Shown here: piece after piece, positions 11,561-22,073 of the stretch
Layout of the letters: every line of letters starts with the position of its first letter
How positions within the stretch are numbered: the first letter of the stretch is position 1
NCBI GenBank assembly: GCA_963575745.1
Contig: CAUYUJ010003670.1
Span: 133,286 to 197,285 of the forward strand
DNA length: 64,000 nt
Source of the DNA: Prorocentrum cordatum
Taxonomy: Eukaryota > Sar > Dinophyceae > Prorocentrales > Prorocentraceae
Direction: 5' to 3'
Program-made: the position numbers and the translations under genes
Notes under the pieces: model-generated
What the model was told of the DNA's origin: nothing
Databases searched by the model: none
What the model saw: only the letters and a program-made list of their open reading frames with translations

Positions 11561-11688
11561 GTTCGATCGGCTTTTGCACCGAACCGCCCAAGATGCCCCC
11601 CAGACGCCGGCAACTCCCAATAGTTGCCGCTAGGTGGGAATGCGGGGGGCATCCGTTTGCGGCAGTTCGGTGCACCAGCGGATCGAAC
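11561..11688. other. long imperfect hairpin (about 128 nt)
   Basis: The arms 11561-11602 and 11645-11688 are largely complementary: GTTCGATC pairs with GATCGAAC, GCACCGAAC with GTTCGGTGC, and GATGCCCCCC with GGGGGGCATC. Inside is another stem, CGGCAACT with AGTTGCCG. Nested pairing makes a hairpin of more than 100 nt. It could be a foldback element or a structured transcript. Confidence 0.6.
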
Positions 11689-11689
11689 T

Positions 11690-12510
11690 GGTGCCCCCCG
11701 AAGGGTCACCCCCCCTTCGGTGGATCCCGACAGTGGCGCGGCGGTCTGCAAATCAGTTAGCAGGCGGGTGCCACGAGGTTCCTTGCAGGCAGCCGCCGCG
11801 CTCCAGGAGGCCCCTGTCCGGCGGCCTCATACGCCCGTGCCGAATCCCAGCACGCCGTGTTCAAGACGTCCGCGCCGAGCGCTCCGCGTGTCGGTCGCAC
11901 ACGTGCTGGCCTACGCTTTTCCGAATGTTTTGCCTGCCCCCCCCCCCCCCTCTCGATTTCTCCACTTGTTTTTCCATCGCCGTCTCCACTTGTGGGACGC
12001 GTACGGCCTCCGCCCGCGATCGGACCTGACCTGACCTGACCTCCTCCCCAGTCTGCGCTTTGAGCTCCGTGTCGGCGCGCTCCAGGCTGCGTGCTGCGTG
12101 TCAGAGCAGCCCGCAGCAGCGCTCTGCGGTTCCGGCCCGCCGTGCCGTGGAGCCTTCGGAGCGTCGGGGGCGCCGGCGTGCGCTCCGCTCCGTCGCGGCC
12201 GCCGCGAGCGCGCAGGTTGCGAGGGCGTTGCTCCAGCCCGCTGCCATGCTGGCGCCCAGAGTGGCCCGATGCCTCTCTCATGCCTGCCATCGCTCGCTCG
12301 CTCCCTTGCAGTCCACCCGCACAGTGAGGATGAGCGACTTTTCAGAGTTAGCCTTGCATCCTTCCCCTTTGGCCCATCCTGGGCCGCTTTCGCTGGCCGC
12401 GCCCCGCCCGCAAAGGGTCGACATGGCCTTCCACCAAGGCTCTTGCATCCTTACCGCGCATCCTTATTGCACGGGCTGGCCGTGTCCTCCGTCTCGGCTC
12501 TCTCTCCCGC
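11690..12510. other. upstream region of the 12.5 kb gene, exons not resolved
   Basis: GC-rich with overlapping open frames, a C-run at about 11936-11951 and a short GACCTGACCTGACCT repeat at about 12025. The 5' exons of the gene ending at 13506 may be here, but I cannot place them. Confidence 0.3.
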
Positions 12511-13506
12511 GTGCGTTTCGTCCACCTTCCCTTCGAGGACGGCAGCTTCCGAGACTACGACTGGACCGTGAAGGCAGATGCAGACGCAGTCTTCTTCCCC
12601 GAGCGGCTGAGGCTGAGCCTGGCCAACGTTCCCAAGAGGATATCGCCAGGGCGAGCAGTGTATTCAAGGGCGCCCTCGAGGGTGCGGAGTTAGGCTCTGA
12701 TTCCTCCTCATCTTCCTCTTCTCCCCTGGAGGGCGCGAAGTGCGAGGTTATTCGCGCTTCGCGCAGCGCGAAGCGCGAAGTTAGGCGCCCTTGTGTATTC
12801 AGAGGCTGCAGATCCTTTAGTTTCGAGGGTCCCAGAAAGGCGAACGCTTGCGCGCCGACGAGTGCGGGGGGGTGCTGGGCGGGTCCTGGGGGGAGGAGAG
12901 AGGCCCGTGGATTCCGCTGACCAGAGGAAGCCATACTGGGTACAGAACTCCATCGGCAACACGCCGCTGCTTGGCCCGCTGGAGGTGTTCTCGAGGGAGG
13001 CCATCGAGCTGTATGCCGAGAAGGGCAAGTCCTGCAACCGGCCCGATGTGGTGCTTGCCACCGGAGAGGATGGCTTCATATCCATGTGCATGCAGGAGAG
13101 ATCTGCCGTCTGAAAGTGTAAGTCCAGGGATCGTGGCACAAGGGCTTTTTAGTTTGTCTCATAAAGCACCTCAGCATCTCAGCATACCAGATGAAGAGCT
13201 TTGGTCCGGTGGGGGCAGCAGAACAGAGCGAAGCAGCAACCCTGCCCTCCTTGCTAAAAGGTGCCAGCCTTGTACCCACCTTCTTAGTTCTCTCACTTCA
13301 AATCCCCATTTGGGTAGCACCTGCGGATTTCCAGTTTCCCCAAGGAGATCGGGGCGGAAGCCTGGATGGACCTCTCCCAGCTGCTCAGCACCACGATCGT
13401 ACCAGAGTGCGGGGCCACCTGGCACGTCGTCTACCACCCTTTTAAGGATGTTGGCAGCTATATGGCCTGCGAGTTCGCAACCGACGGACACCAGTACCAG
13501 AAGTAG
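12511..13506 (+). CDS. glycosyltransferase-like protein, 3' three exons (5' incomplete)
   Basis: Exon A (to about 12668) encodes DYDWTVKADADAVFFPERLR, with a DAD triplet as in the DxD metal/nucleotide-sugar site of GT-A enzymes. Exon B (about 12927-13095) encodes GPLEVFSREAIELYAEKG and ends at GEDGFISMCMQ. Exon C (13345-13506) encodes EIGAEAWMDLSQ... and HPFKDVGSY, with a stop at 13504. All three keep one phase when joined. Intron 1 (about 12669-12926) is bounded by AGG on both sides. Intron 2 (13096-13344) begins GAGAGA and ends AAG, bounded by AGGAGA on both sides. The family is one I know from dinoflagellates, of unproven substrate. The start shown is only the first in-frame ATG; the true exon A boundary could be the AG before GACGGC at about 12537. 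Reading and joining are inference. Confidence 0.6.
12751..12779. other. perfect 14 bp hairpin inside intron 1
   Basis: TTCGCGCTTCGCGC, one A, then its exact reverse complement. It lies inside the predicted intron of the glycosyltransferase-like gene. GCGCGAAGT-type words repeat on both sides. Confidence 0.75.
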
Positions 13507-13519
13507 TTCCTCGAAGCTT

Positions 13520-13625
13520 GTGCACCGCCATGTTGTAGAAGAGTGCGGGGCCAGCTGGAATTTTGTGTACTAGTCCCAGTAGGATGTCATCAGCCAGCCT
13601 GCGCGATTGCGTCTGGCAGGCCCTG
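13520..13625 (+). pseudogene. decayed duplicate of the preceding gene's last exon
   Basis: GAAGAGTGCGGGGCCAGCTGG and a following TTTGTGTACTAG repeat the exon C sequence CAGAGTGCGGGGCCACCTGG...GTCGTCTAC about 130 bases upstream. A diverged AGGATGT follows, as in exon C. The duplicate has an early stop (TAG in TACTAG), so it is a broken partial copy. Confidence 0.5.
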
Positions 13626-14755
13626 GATTTAGAGATGAGTTCTCCAAGCTTGTGCTGGTCAAGCGCCCTGTGTCTGATGACACGTGGGCCGATCAGTGTT
13701 GAGACAGCGCCGAGCGCGCTGAGCACCGGGGTCTGTAGCCAGAAATCTTTGAGGCAACGATGCCGTCCCTTTCAGCAAATTTGCGACAGAGGGTACAGTC
13801 CGTTGCGTGCGACAGCACGCCGAATTTGTTCGATAGGATTATGTATTATCGGGCGTCGTCGCCTGAGCGTCTGCGTGTATTCTGAAAATGTTCACTCGGG
13901 CTTTCTGCTTTGAGGCAAGGAATCGTTGTCCAAGGCAGTGGCTCGATCCAGGGGTATCTTGTGAGTCGGTCACCCCTTTAGGTGTTTTTTCCCAGCGTCG
14001 AATTTGAGCCAACGCAGGCATATGCGCCTGTGCTAATGACACGCGTACAGTCCAAAAAGATAGGACTGTACGTATTAGCGTGCTCGCATGAACGATAATT
14101 GCAGAGCGCGGTGACTGCGCGCCCGAACGGTGGCTGTTTGTCGCACCCATTGCTTGGGCACGTGGTTTTTAGGTTGCAGCTGCTCGCGGCTGCGTAAGTG
14201 TCAACGACGTCTGTCCTCCGAGAATAGAATCATCGATCCTGTTCTTGCTCTTTTCCCTTCTCCCCCCACCATTCCCTCGATGCTTCCCTCCCCGCGATGT
14301 TTTAGTTATCTCACCCATAGCCTCCTCATCAGCCTTCCGTCCCTTTACAGCACACCTGGGCGATTCCAGAAACCCTGAACGTAATTACGCCAAATATTGT
14401 GCGTTTCGCGGGCCCGTGCTTCGCGTGCCCCGCTTCTCGAAGAACTTAGAACCCTCAGGGCTTGTCTATAAAAGAGGCATGCCACATCGTCGGGGACTCG
14501 CGAGGTGGAGGGCTTGAGCTCTGGCCAGGAGTTTTCGGACCCAGGGGTCGATATATGTCAGAGGTTGGGGGGTGAGATCGCAGTGGAACGGAGACCCCCC
14601 CAACCGGGAAATCGTTTCGTTTCGTTCGTGTCGTGCGTGCGGGCGAGGCGAAGCTGCGTGGGCGCCCGAGAGGAATGAACCCGCCGTTGCTAGGGCGAAG
14701 TCAAGACATGTTTCTCCTCCGCCCGTCCGTCCGGCGGTGGCCCAAGGTGTCCCGT
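13626..14755. other. no gene recognised
   Basis: Mixed-composition sequence. CGTACAGT..ACTGTACG around 14043-14070 is a short inverted repeat (about 8 bp). No coding motif on either strand. Confidence 0.35.
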
Positions 14756-15292
14756 GGTGTCCCGTGGTGTCCTATGGTGTCCCGTTGAGTGAGATCGATA
14801 GTGAGATCGATAAGGAGATCGATGTGAGATCGATCGTGAGATCGATCGTGAGATCGATCGTGAGATCGATAGTGAGATCGATACTGAGATCGATGTGGTG
14901 CCCCGAGGTGTCCCGTGGTGTCCCGTGGTGTCCCGTTGAGTGAGATCGATAGCGAGATCGATACTAAGATTGACAGGTGTCCCGTGGTGTCCCGTGGTGT
15001 CCCGTTGAGTGAGATCGATAGTGATATCGATAGTGTGTCCCGAGGTGTCCCGTGGTGTCCCGTGGTGTCCCATGGTGTCCCGCTGAGTGAGATCGATAGT
15101 GAGATCGATTGTGAGACCGATAGTGAGGTCGAGAGGTGTCCCGCGGTGTCCCGTGGTGGCCCGTGGTGGCCCGTGGTGTTCCGCGGTGTCCCGTTGAGTG
15201 AGATCGATAGTGAGATCGATAGTGTGATCGACACGTGTCCCGTGGTGTCCCGTGGTGTCCCGTGGAGTGAGATCGATCGTGAGATCGATTGA
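14756..15292. repeat. composite satellite of a 10-mer and a 12-mer
   Basis: Blocks of GTGTCCCGTG (10 bases) alternate with blocks of GAGATCGATAGT/GAGATCGATCGT (12 bases), joined by CCGTTGAGTGA. The alternation occurs about six times. ATCGAT and GATC sites are therefore very dense. Both strands stay open as repetitive peptides; not a gene. Confidence 0.9.
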
Positions 15293-15365
15293 GTCAGATG
15301 TTGGTTCCCCCCCCCTCCCCCCCCACAACCTCCTTATCACCCGAAGGGTGGTCGTATAGGATATT

Positions 15366-15396
15366 TTCTGTCTGTCTGTCTGCCTGCCTGTCTGCC

Positions 15397-15462
<66 letters not shown>

Positions 15463-15517
15463 CGTGTCTGTCTGTCTGTCTGTCTGTCTCTCTGTCTGTC
15501 TGTCTGTCTGCCTGTCA
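15366..15517. repeat. (TGTC)n microsatellite
   Basis: About 150 bases of a TGTC tetramer with a few TGCC, TACG and CTCT interruptions. It is 70 bases downstream of the composite satellite. Confidence 0.95.
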
Positions 15518-15759
15518 AGCGTTCGTCAAGCGCGAGCGCGCGCCCAGCCCAATCCCTCGTTACCACTGGGTGCGGCTCGGGAAACCTCTATTTCTACATT
15601 TTTCACGCCACTCCTCGGTACACGCATCCTTCTTTCAGCATTCATGGAAGCAGTGGTGAACCCCGCCGCAACGGGCGCAGTAGCCGCGAGAGGTCGGCAA
15701 CGACAACAGCCGAGAGCGGAGACTCGTGAAGGGAGGAATGACGAGGAGGACGAAATGCC

Positions 15760-18060
15760 ATGGAGGTCGACACCACGCAATATAGAGCGCCGGTTTGGTG
15801 TGTTGACGTCCAAGCTCGCTCAACCAGGCCAACGACTTGCAAAACGTGCGGGGTGACATTCCAGAGGGACGAGCTCAGGATTTGTACGTGTGCGCCCGGA
15901 CGTGATCAAGGTGGTTCTGCGGCTCTTGTCTCCAAGGCCGCTTGCCAGAAACAGCTCAGTTCCGTCCGTGGGGGAACGGCACAGACGAACATGCAGAGGC
16001 AGCAAAGGCGCAGACAGCCCGGGCTGCACAGCCAGATCCTCGCCCAGCAGACCCCGAAAGGAAGGGAGAGGAGGAGCAGGCGGCTGCACCGTCGCACCCG
16101 CGCTGGAAGGAGGCACGCTTGCCAGAAAAAACCTTTTGGACCGAACTCTCTTGGGACGAGATCCTACGCGTGGGGGCCACCACCTGTGTGCAGATTTCAG
16201 ACCGATTCCGCGGGGCCGTCCTCCAAGCCAGGAGGAAGACGTTGGAAGTCCCGAGGGAGGCCCGGCGCAACGGGGACGCGAGCGAGGAGTGGAAGGCTTC
16301 CCTGACGCTGGACCCCCCCCTTCTCAGCCACAGCAGGGAGGCGATTACTTGCGCAGAAAGTCTAGAGGAACGCCGGGCCTGGTTCTGGGGCGGCCAATGG
16401 ACGGCGCTCTGGTCGTCCGTCCGACATAGTAAGAAAGTGCCCACGGCCGCGGCCAAGCAGACGGACAAACGAAAAACCGCTAGAGTCCACGCCCTCGCTG
16501 CAGCCGGGGAGGAGGGGAGAGCGCTACGAGCGGTCACTGGCCAAGCTCGCGCCAAGGACCGTGGAGACCTTGGGAAAGGTGCGGGCGCGCACCCCCCCCC
16601 GCCTCCGCAGTGCTGCTGTAGACGGCGCCCAGGCCAGCTCCGAGCCCAGAGTGGCTCGAAAAAGTACAGGCGGAGACAGAGAAGCTGCTCTGGCTGCCGC
16701 CAAAGCTGACGGCGCCAGGGCTGCTGGGCTGCCGGCTTGAGCACCTGGCGGCCGCAGGCTCTTGCGAGGACGCTTTGGGATGGCTGTCAGAAGCCGTCGC
16801 CTGGGTCGCCTTCGGGTTGCTGCCCGACGACGTCTTGCAGGCTCTGCGCCCTTGCGAAGTCGCAGCGCGCTGCAAAGGCGACGATGGGGTGAGGCCGCTC
16901 CTACTCAGCGCCGCTGCGCGGCGTCTCGGCCTCCTCGTGCGCGTGCAGAAGTAGCAGCTGCGACAGGCCGCTGGGGAGAGGCAGTGCGGGCTGGCTGGCG
17001 GAGCAGAGCTGCTGCTGCGGAAGCTAGCGGGCCAATCCGAGACCAGTTGGACAGCGGTCTTCCTCAAGCTTGACTTCGAGGCCGCCTTCCCGTCGCTGGA
17101 GCGAGAGCCAGCCGTCGCGGCGATGTCCGCGCACGAGGCAGAGGTGGCATCTGCCCTCCGGGTATGGCGCGGGCTCGGCGCGGCGCCTGTGGAGAGACTC
17201 CTCGGGGAAGTTCCGCCCTGTCGACAGCGCGCGGGGTTTCGACCAGGGAGCCCGCTCTCGCCTGCTGGCTTTGCAGTGGCGCAGAGGGAGGCGGTGGACT
17301 GGTTCATGCTCGAGCTCCTGCGCTTGGACTCAGAGGCGAAGCTGGGCTGCTACCTCGACGACTCCTACCTGGTCGTCAGCGCGCAACTGGCCGAACTCGC
17401 GCTGCAGGCCCTAGAGCGGGTCATCGGCCCTCTCGGGCTGCGGCTTAACCAGCGCAAGATAGCAGCGTGGTCCCCCGCTGTTGCATGACCGTGGGTTCTG
17501 GCGAGTAACCCGCAGAGGTGCTGGGCACCGAGCCTGCCTGTGCTCGGGGAACACCTGCGCCCGCCTGGAGACGCGGACGCTAGCGCGCCAGCCAGCCTGG
17601 GGGGGCCAGCGGACAGCCTGGGGGGGGCAGGGCGCCAGCTGAAGGACCTTGCAGACGAGCTGCTGAAACTAGACAAAGCCAGGCTCAGCAAACAGACGGC
17701 AGGCGCGCTGCTACGGGCTTGCGCGGGGCCAGCGAGACAGCGCTCCCTGAGCATGGAGCAGGCAGCAGACGCAGCCACGGCGCGCTACGACCGGCAGCTG
17801 GCGGCCAGTTGGCAGGCGCTGCTACGGCGCGACCTGGGGAAGACAGCGCTTGCGTTGCTGGCGCTGCCGGCCAGCGAAGGGGGCGTCGGGGCCCAGCTCG
17901 CCTCCGCGCGGAGACGCAGCTTTCCTGGCTTCCTGGGCGGCCGCCGTCGCAGAGGTGGCCCAGGACCTCGGCTGCGGCGCGCTGGCCGCCTGTCTGGAGA
18001 TGCCACCTCGCGCCGCGGGGCAGCTGAAGAGCGCCCGCCAGGGGCTTCACCTTGGCCGTC
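15760..18060 (+). mobile_element. LINE-like (non-LTR) retroelement relic
   Basis: A degenerate non-LTR retrotransposon of the type common in dinoflagellate genomes. Its 5' part (about 15760-16700) has a CKTCGV..DELRIC cysteine motif and, in another frame, an EWKASL..FWGGQWTALW region that usually precedes the RT. The RT follows in one frame from about 16742, then a post-RT region (17489-18060) with TARYDRQLAASWQALL and LLALPASEGGVGAQL. Frames change before the RT and two stops lie within it, so it is dead. No target-site duplication or poly-A end was found. The 3' end runs directly into a minisatellite. Confidence 0.65.
16742..17488 (+). pseudogene. LINE-type reverse transcriptase core
   Basis: In a single frame I see GDDGVRPLLLSAAARRL (fingers), LKLDFEAAFPSLE (motif A aspartate), RAGFRPGSPLSPAGFAVAQ (motif B region), CYLDDSYLV (motif C, catalytic YLDD at 17351-17362) and GLRLNQRKI (motif D/E). 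These are RVT_1 hallmarks in the right order and spacing. A TAG at 16952 and a TGA at 17486 interrupt the frame, which then continues open to about 18060. The catalytic aspartates are intact, so the stops are probably fairly recent. Confidence 0.75.
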
Positions 18061-18665
18061 TGGAGGCCATTATGACCTTTTCGGGCCTTCCTGGAGGACG
18101 TCTTGGAGGACTCCTGGGCTGTCTTGGAGGCCTTTTGCGGGCCTTTTGGGCAGTCTAAGGCCATCTTGCGGCCATCCGGGGCCCTCTTGGGTGCATCTTG
18201 GGGCCATCTTCGCTGTCTTGGAGGCTTTCTTAGCCGTCTTGGAGGCATCTTGGAGGCCATCTTGGCCGTCGTGGAGGCCATCTTGGGCGTCTTCGGGGCC
18301 ATATTCGGCCCTCTTGGGGCTCTTCTAGGCGCACTCTTGGGGCCCTCTTGGGGGCCTCTTGGGCTGTCATGGGCCCATCTTGGAGGCCTCTTGGGCGCTC
18401 TTGGGACGATTTGGGGGGCCTTTTGGGCCGTCTTGGGCCGGCGGCGGCCTCTCAAGCCATCTTGAAGCCATCTTGGGCCGTGTTGGAGGCTTCTTGGGCG
18501 AACTTGAAGGCATCGTGGACTCTCTCGGGCCGCCTTGGAGGCCATCTTGGACCATCTTTGGCGGACTTGGAGGCCATCTTGGGCCATCTTGGAGACCATA
18601 CTGGGCCAACGTGGCCATCTTGGAGGTCATCTGGAGCCGTCTTGGAGGATTTTTTGAGGTCGTTC
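18055..18665. repeat. minisatellite, orientation 1
   Basis: Degenerate 12-15 base units built from GGCCATCTTGGAG, CTCTTGGGG and GCCGTCTTGG, about 600 bases. Read on the minus strand these are CCAAGATGGCC words, the same family as the array at 18975-19470, which is in the opposite orientation. Confidence 0.8.
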
Positions 18666-18974
18666 AGGTCCCTTTCGGGTGGCCGGGGGGACGGGCCGAA
18701 ACCCCAGGGAGAGTTCTTTTGGGAAAAGAACCAAAACCAAAAGCGAAATGATTCAGCACGCCAGGCACCCCTGTGATGAACCAACAGGGGGCGGCGGATG
18801 ACGGAAAGAGCGAGGTACGAACGAGACGTTTCGAAGGGGGCGAAGTCCTTATAGGGAGGGGGTCAGGGGAAGGGGGCTAGCGGGGGAACGAAAGTCTTCT
18901 TGCCCTCGCGCCTATTTTTTATGTCGAATGAAGCGGCTCCTGGGCGGCTCTCATGGCGCGTTTCCTTGTATTTT
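18666..18974. other. spacer between inverted minisatellite arrays
   Basis: About 310 bases of non-repetitive sequence with an AAGAACCAAAACCAAAAGC stretch. No gene seen. Confidence 0.4.
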
Positions 18975-19470
18975 TTGAAATGACGCGGCCCAAAGGCCCC
19001 AAGACGGCCCTAGAGGGCCCCCAAACTGCTTCAGAGGGCCCCATGACGGCCCCAAGAGAGCTCCAGGTGAACTGCATACGATCCAAGAGAGTCTCGAGAC
19101 GGCTCCAGGGGCCTTCAAGAGGGCCCCCGAGAGGGTCTCAGGAGGCCAACAACATTGATTTCCCTATGGGTTTTTCATGTTTTTCTCCGTCCCAGAAATG
19201 GCCCCAGACGGCCCAAGAAACCCCAACGATCGTCCCAAGGCGGCCCCAGATGCGCCCCAAAAGGGCCCAAAACGGTCCAAGACGGCCCCCAGACGGGCCC
19301 CAAACGGTCCAAGAGGCTCCAAGTATCGTCCCAAGACTGCCCCAGAGGCCCTCCAAAGGGGCCGGACACTGATCAAGAGGGCTCCTAGATGGCCCAAGAG
19401 GGCCCCAAGACGGCCCACACCAAGAGAGCCCCAAGAGGGCCCCAACAGGCTCCCAAGCGGGCCCCAGGAG
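18975..19470. repeat. minisatellite, orientation 2 (inverted relative to 18055)
   Basis: Degenerate units such as GGCCCCAAGACGGCCC and CCAAGAGGGCCCC, the reverse complement of the words in the preceding array. Together the two arrays make a loose inverted repeat about 1.4 kb across. It grades directly into the GAG array. Confidence 0.8.
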
Positions 19471-19473
19471 GAG

Positions 19474-19562
19474 GGGGAGGAGGAGGAGGAGGAGGAGGAG
19501 GAGGAGGAGGAGGAGGAGGAGGAGGAGGAGGAGGAGGAGGAGGAGGAGGAGGAGGAGGAAGA
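19474..19562. repeat. (GAG)n array, first
   Basis: About 90 bases of GAG/GGA triplets, purine-only on the plus strand. It would read as polyglutamate, polyarginine or polyglycine but has no protein context. Confidence 0.95.
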
Positions 19563-19689
19563 GGATGACCAGTGTAAACCCAGGAGTCATCAACGATGTT
19601 GTAATATACCCTCCCTCCAAACTCCCTCTTCATAGGTCCTTACAGCAGTTCATTTCCATTGAAGGAATTGCCTTTGTGGAAGACAACCG

Positions 19690-19885
19690 TTTGAAGACCC
19701 TGAAGCATGCCAAAACATTTTTCGGAATTCCGACGCCACGGATCAACCTGATTGTTGCGCCTTGACAGTCCTGAATCGTGCCAGAACGCCATTTCTGGGA
19801 CTTCAACACAGCGAATCAGCATAACTGCTGCCCCCGCGTAGCCCTGAATCCTTTCAAAACACCATTTCTGGCACGCTGATGATGG
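19690..19885. repeat. about 75 bp degenerate tandem repeat
   Basis: Three diverged copies of CCTGAATC..GCCAGAACGCCATTTCTGG, at about 19697, 19772 and 19845. Confidence 0.5.
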
Positions 19886-19899
19886 GAACCCGTGAAACT

Positions 19900-20290
19900 T
19901 TTTTCAACCTGTTGTGAACGAATGTGCGCCGCGCTAAGGCGAGAGCCGCATTTTGAAAACCACCCGCCCTAAATCCATGAAGCTTTTGCAACTGTTTAAG
20001 ACGAATGTGCGCCGCGCTAAGGCGAGAATCACATTTTGAAAATGATCCGCCCTGAATCTGTGAATCTCTTCCAAATGTGTAAAAGGAATGTGCGGCGTGC
20101 TCAAGCGAGAACCACATGAAAACGACCCGCCCTCAACCCGTCGAATTTATGCAAATGTTGGGAACGAATGTGCGCGGTGGTATGGCGAGGGCCACATTTT
20201 GAAAACGGCCCGCAAAACGAATGCGCGCGGTGGTAAGGCGGGAACAACATCTTGAATACGACCCGCCCTCCATCCGTGAAACTGTTGTCA
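19900..20290. repeat. 83 bp tandem repeat, about five copies
   Basis: The core CGAATGTGCGC(C/G)G(C/T)G starts at 19919, 20002, 20085, 20165 and 20218. The spacing is 83, 83, 80 and 53, so the last copy is shortened. Each core is followed by AAGGCGAGA, CACATTTTGAAAA and GACCCGCCCT. Confidence 0.8.
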
Positions 20291-20313
20291 ATGTGTAAAC
20301 TTCAGAATCATTA

Positions 20314-20908
20314 GTGAGGAGGAGGAGGAGGAGAAGGAGGAGGAGGAGGAGGAGGAGGAGGAGGAGGAGGAGGAGGAGGAGGAGGAGGAAGGGAGGTGGA
20401 GGAGGAGAAGCAGGAAGAGGAGGAGGAGCAGGAGGAGGAGGCGGAGGAGGGGGAGGAGGACGAGGAGGAGGGAGAATGAGGAGGAGGAGGAGGAGGAGGA
20501 GGAGGAGGAGGAGGAGGAGGAGGAGGAGGAGGAGGAGAGAGGAGGAGGAGGAGGAGGGGAGAGGGGGGGAGGAGGAGGAGGAGAGGAGACGGAGGAGGAG
20601 GAGGAGGAGGAGGAGGAGGAGGAGGAGGCGGAGGAGGAGGGGCAGGAGGAGGAAGCGGAGGAGGAGGAAAAGGAGAGGAGGAGGATGATGATGAGGAGGA
20701 GGAGGAGGAGGAAAAGCAGGAAGAGGAGGAGGAGGAGGAGGAGGCGGAGGAGGAGGAGGGAGGAGGAGGAGAGCAGGAGGAGGAGAAGGAGGAAGAGGAG
20801 GAGGAGGAGGACGAGGGAGGAGGAGGAGGAGGGAGGAGCAGGAGGAGGAGGAGGAGGAGGAGGAGGAGGAGGAGGAGGAGGAGGAGGAGGAGGAGGAGGA
20901 GGAGGAGC
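20314..20908. repeat. (GAG)n purine array, second, about 600 bp
   Basis: Almost pure GGA/GAG triplets with rare GCA, GCG and GAT interruptions, with all purines on the plus strand. Such mirror-symmetric polypurine tracts can adopt triplex H-DNA. No gene is implied by the open frames. Confidence 0.95.
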
Positions 20909-20914
20909 AGTGAA

Positions 20915-21085
20915 CGCGCAGGGCGGCGCTCTGCTAATCAGAGCCCGAGCAGGATGGGGAACCTTGCTTTGAGGCCAGTTAGCAGAGCAGCACTTTGCTA
21001 ACGAGGGGAGGAGCATCGAGTGCGTATGCTTTGAGGCAAGTTTGCAGAGCGCCGCTCTGCTAACTGGAGCCCGAACAGTCCGAGC
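20915..21085. repeat. about 127 bp direct repeat with GCAGAGC/GCTCTGC arms
   Basis: GCAGGGCGGCGCTCTGCTAA..AGCCCGA at about 20920 recurs as GCAGAGCGCCGCTCTGCTAA..AGCCCGA at about 21046. A third diverged copy, GCAGAGCAGCACTTTGCTAA, lies near 20984. Each copy is near-palindromic. Confidence 0.6.
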
Positions 21086-22039
21086 ATGTGGGGCCCCAGC
21101 CCCTGGAGTATCACAATACAGGACTCAGGACAGAGAATACATGAAAGCTGGGGGAAACTCTCCTCGCACCTCGCGTTATGGTGGCGGATATTTTTTCGTT
21201 TCGCGGCGGAGCAGTACTCGGTGCTTTTCGCTGGGGTCTGGGCGTGATCGCATCTTACCGCAGTTGTTGTTGCGAAGGCCCAACGGCCGGTGTCGCCGAC
21301 CCTGAAGGCGGGACCTCTCCTGGGACCCCCCGCTGCCCCCCCTCCCCCCCCCAAGACCCGCCTGGACCCCGAGCGGGAACGGTATCCTGACCCGGTACCA
21401 CCCTCCCCCACCACAGGTGGGACCTCCCCTGAGGCCCCCCTCCACGACCCCCTCCCCGCAGGATGGACCGCCCCCCTGTCCTCCCTATCCATAGGGGGGA
21501 CCAGGGACAGATCGTGGCACGCGCTGCTTTCTTCGAATCGTGCGCTGCGTGCTGGCGGACTGCGTGCGGCTGCGCGCTGGCGGGGTAAGGACGGACCGCG
21601 CAGGGCCCCGTTGCACCGTGAGGTGCCGAGGCAGGAGATTTGCCGACGCCACGTTGGTATTATTTTCGGGCCTAGAAGTCATTGCTCAGAACGTGGAGCA
21701 TCGCCTATGTACATCGCAACAGGGTGACACGCACGGCTAGTGGTCGACATCAGCGGTAGATCTGCGCCCGATGCCGCCGATTTTCCATTTCTTCCATGAT
21801 GGTTGCCCTTCGCATACAATCCAGGGAGCATCGTCAGAGATGGAGTGGTGCCAGCCCGACATGGCCTAACCACAAGTGGACAGCGTGTACACGCCAGGCC
21901 CGACCGATCCTTTGAGGCAACTTTGCGCTCAGGGTCCTGGCAGGATCTCATCCACCTTCGTGTTCCCTGACCCTGTCCGTGCGAGCCCTCGCTGTTGTCG
22001 CGCTCGAGTTCCCGCTCGTCGTCCTCGTTGCCGCCGCCG

Positions 22040-22073
<34 letters not shown>

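Noticed and set aside
14465-14472. TATAAAAG box
   Set aside because: No gene follows, and dinoflagellate promoters are not known for canonical TATA boxes. Likely chance.
16534-17307. Serine-rich minus-strand ORF as a gene
   Set aside because: It is the complement of the RT core; low-complexity composition and no motif.
15956-17778. Long minus-strand frames opposite the LINE relic
   Set aside because: The plus strand has RT motifs in order; the minus frames are shadows with biased composition.
20288-21016. 242-codon minus-strand serine/proline/leucine frame
   Set aside because: It is a read-through of the GAG triplet array and has no protein meaning.
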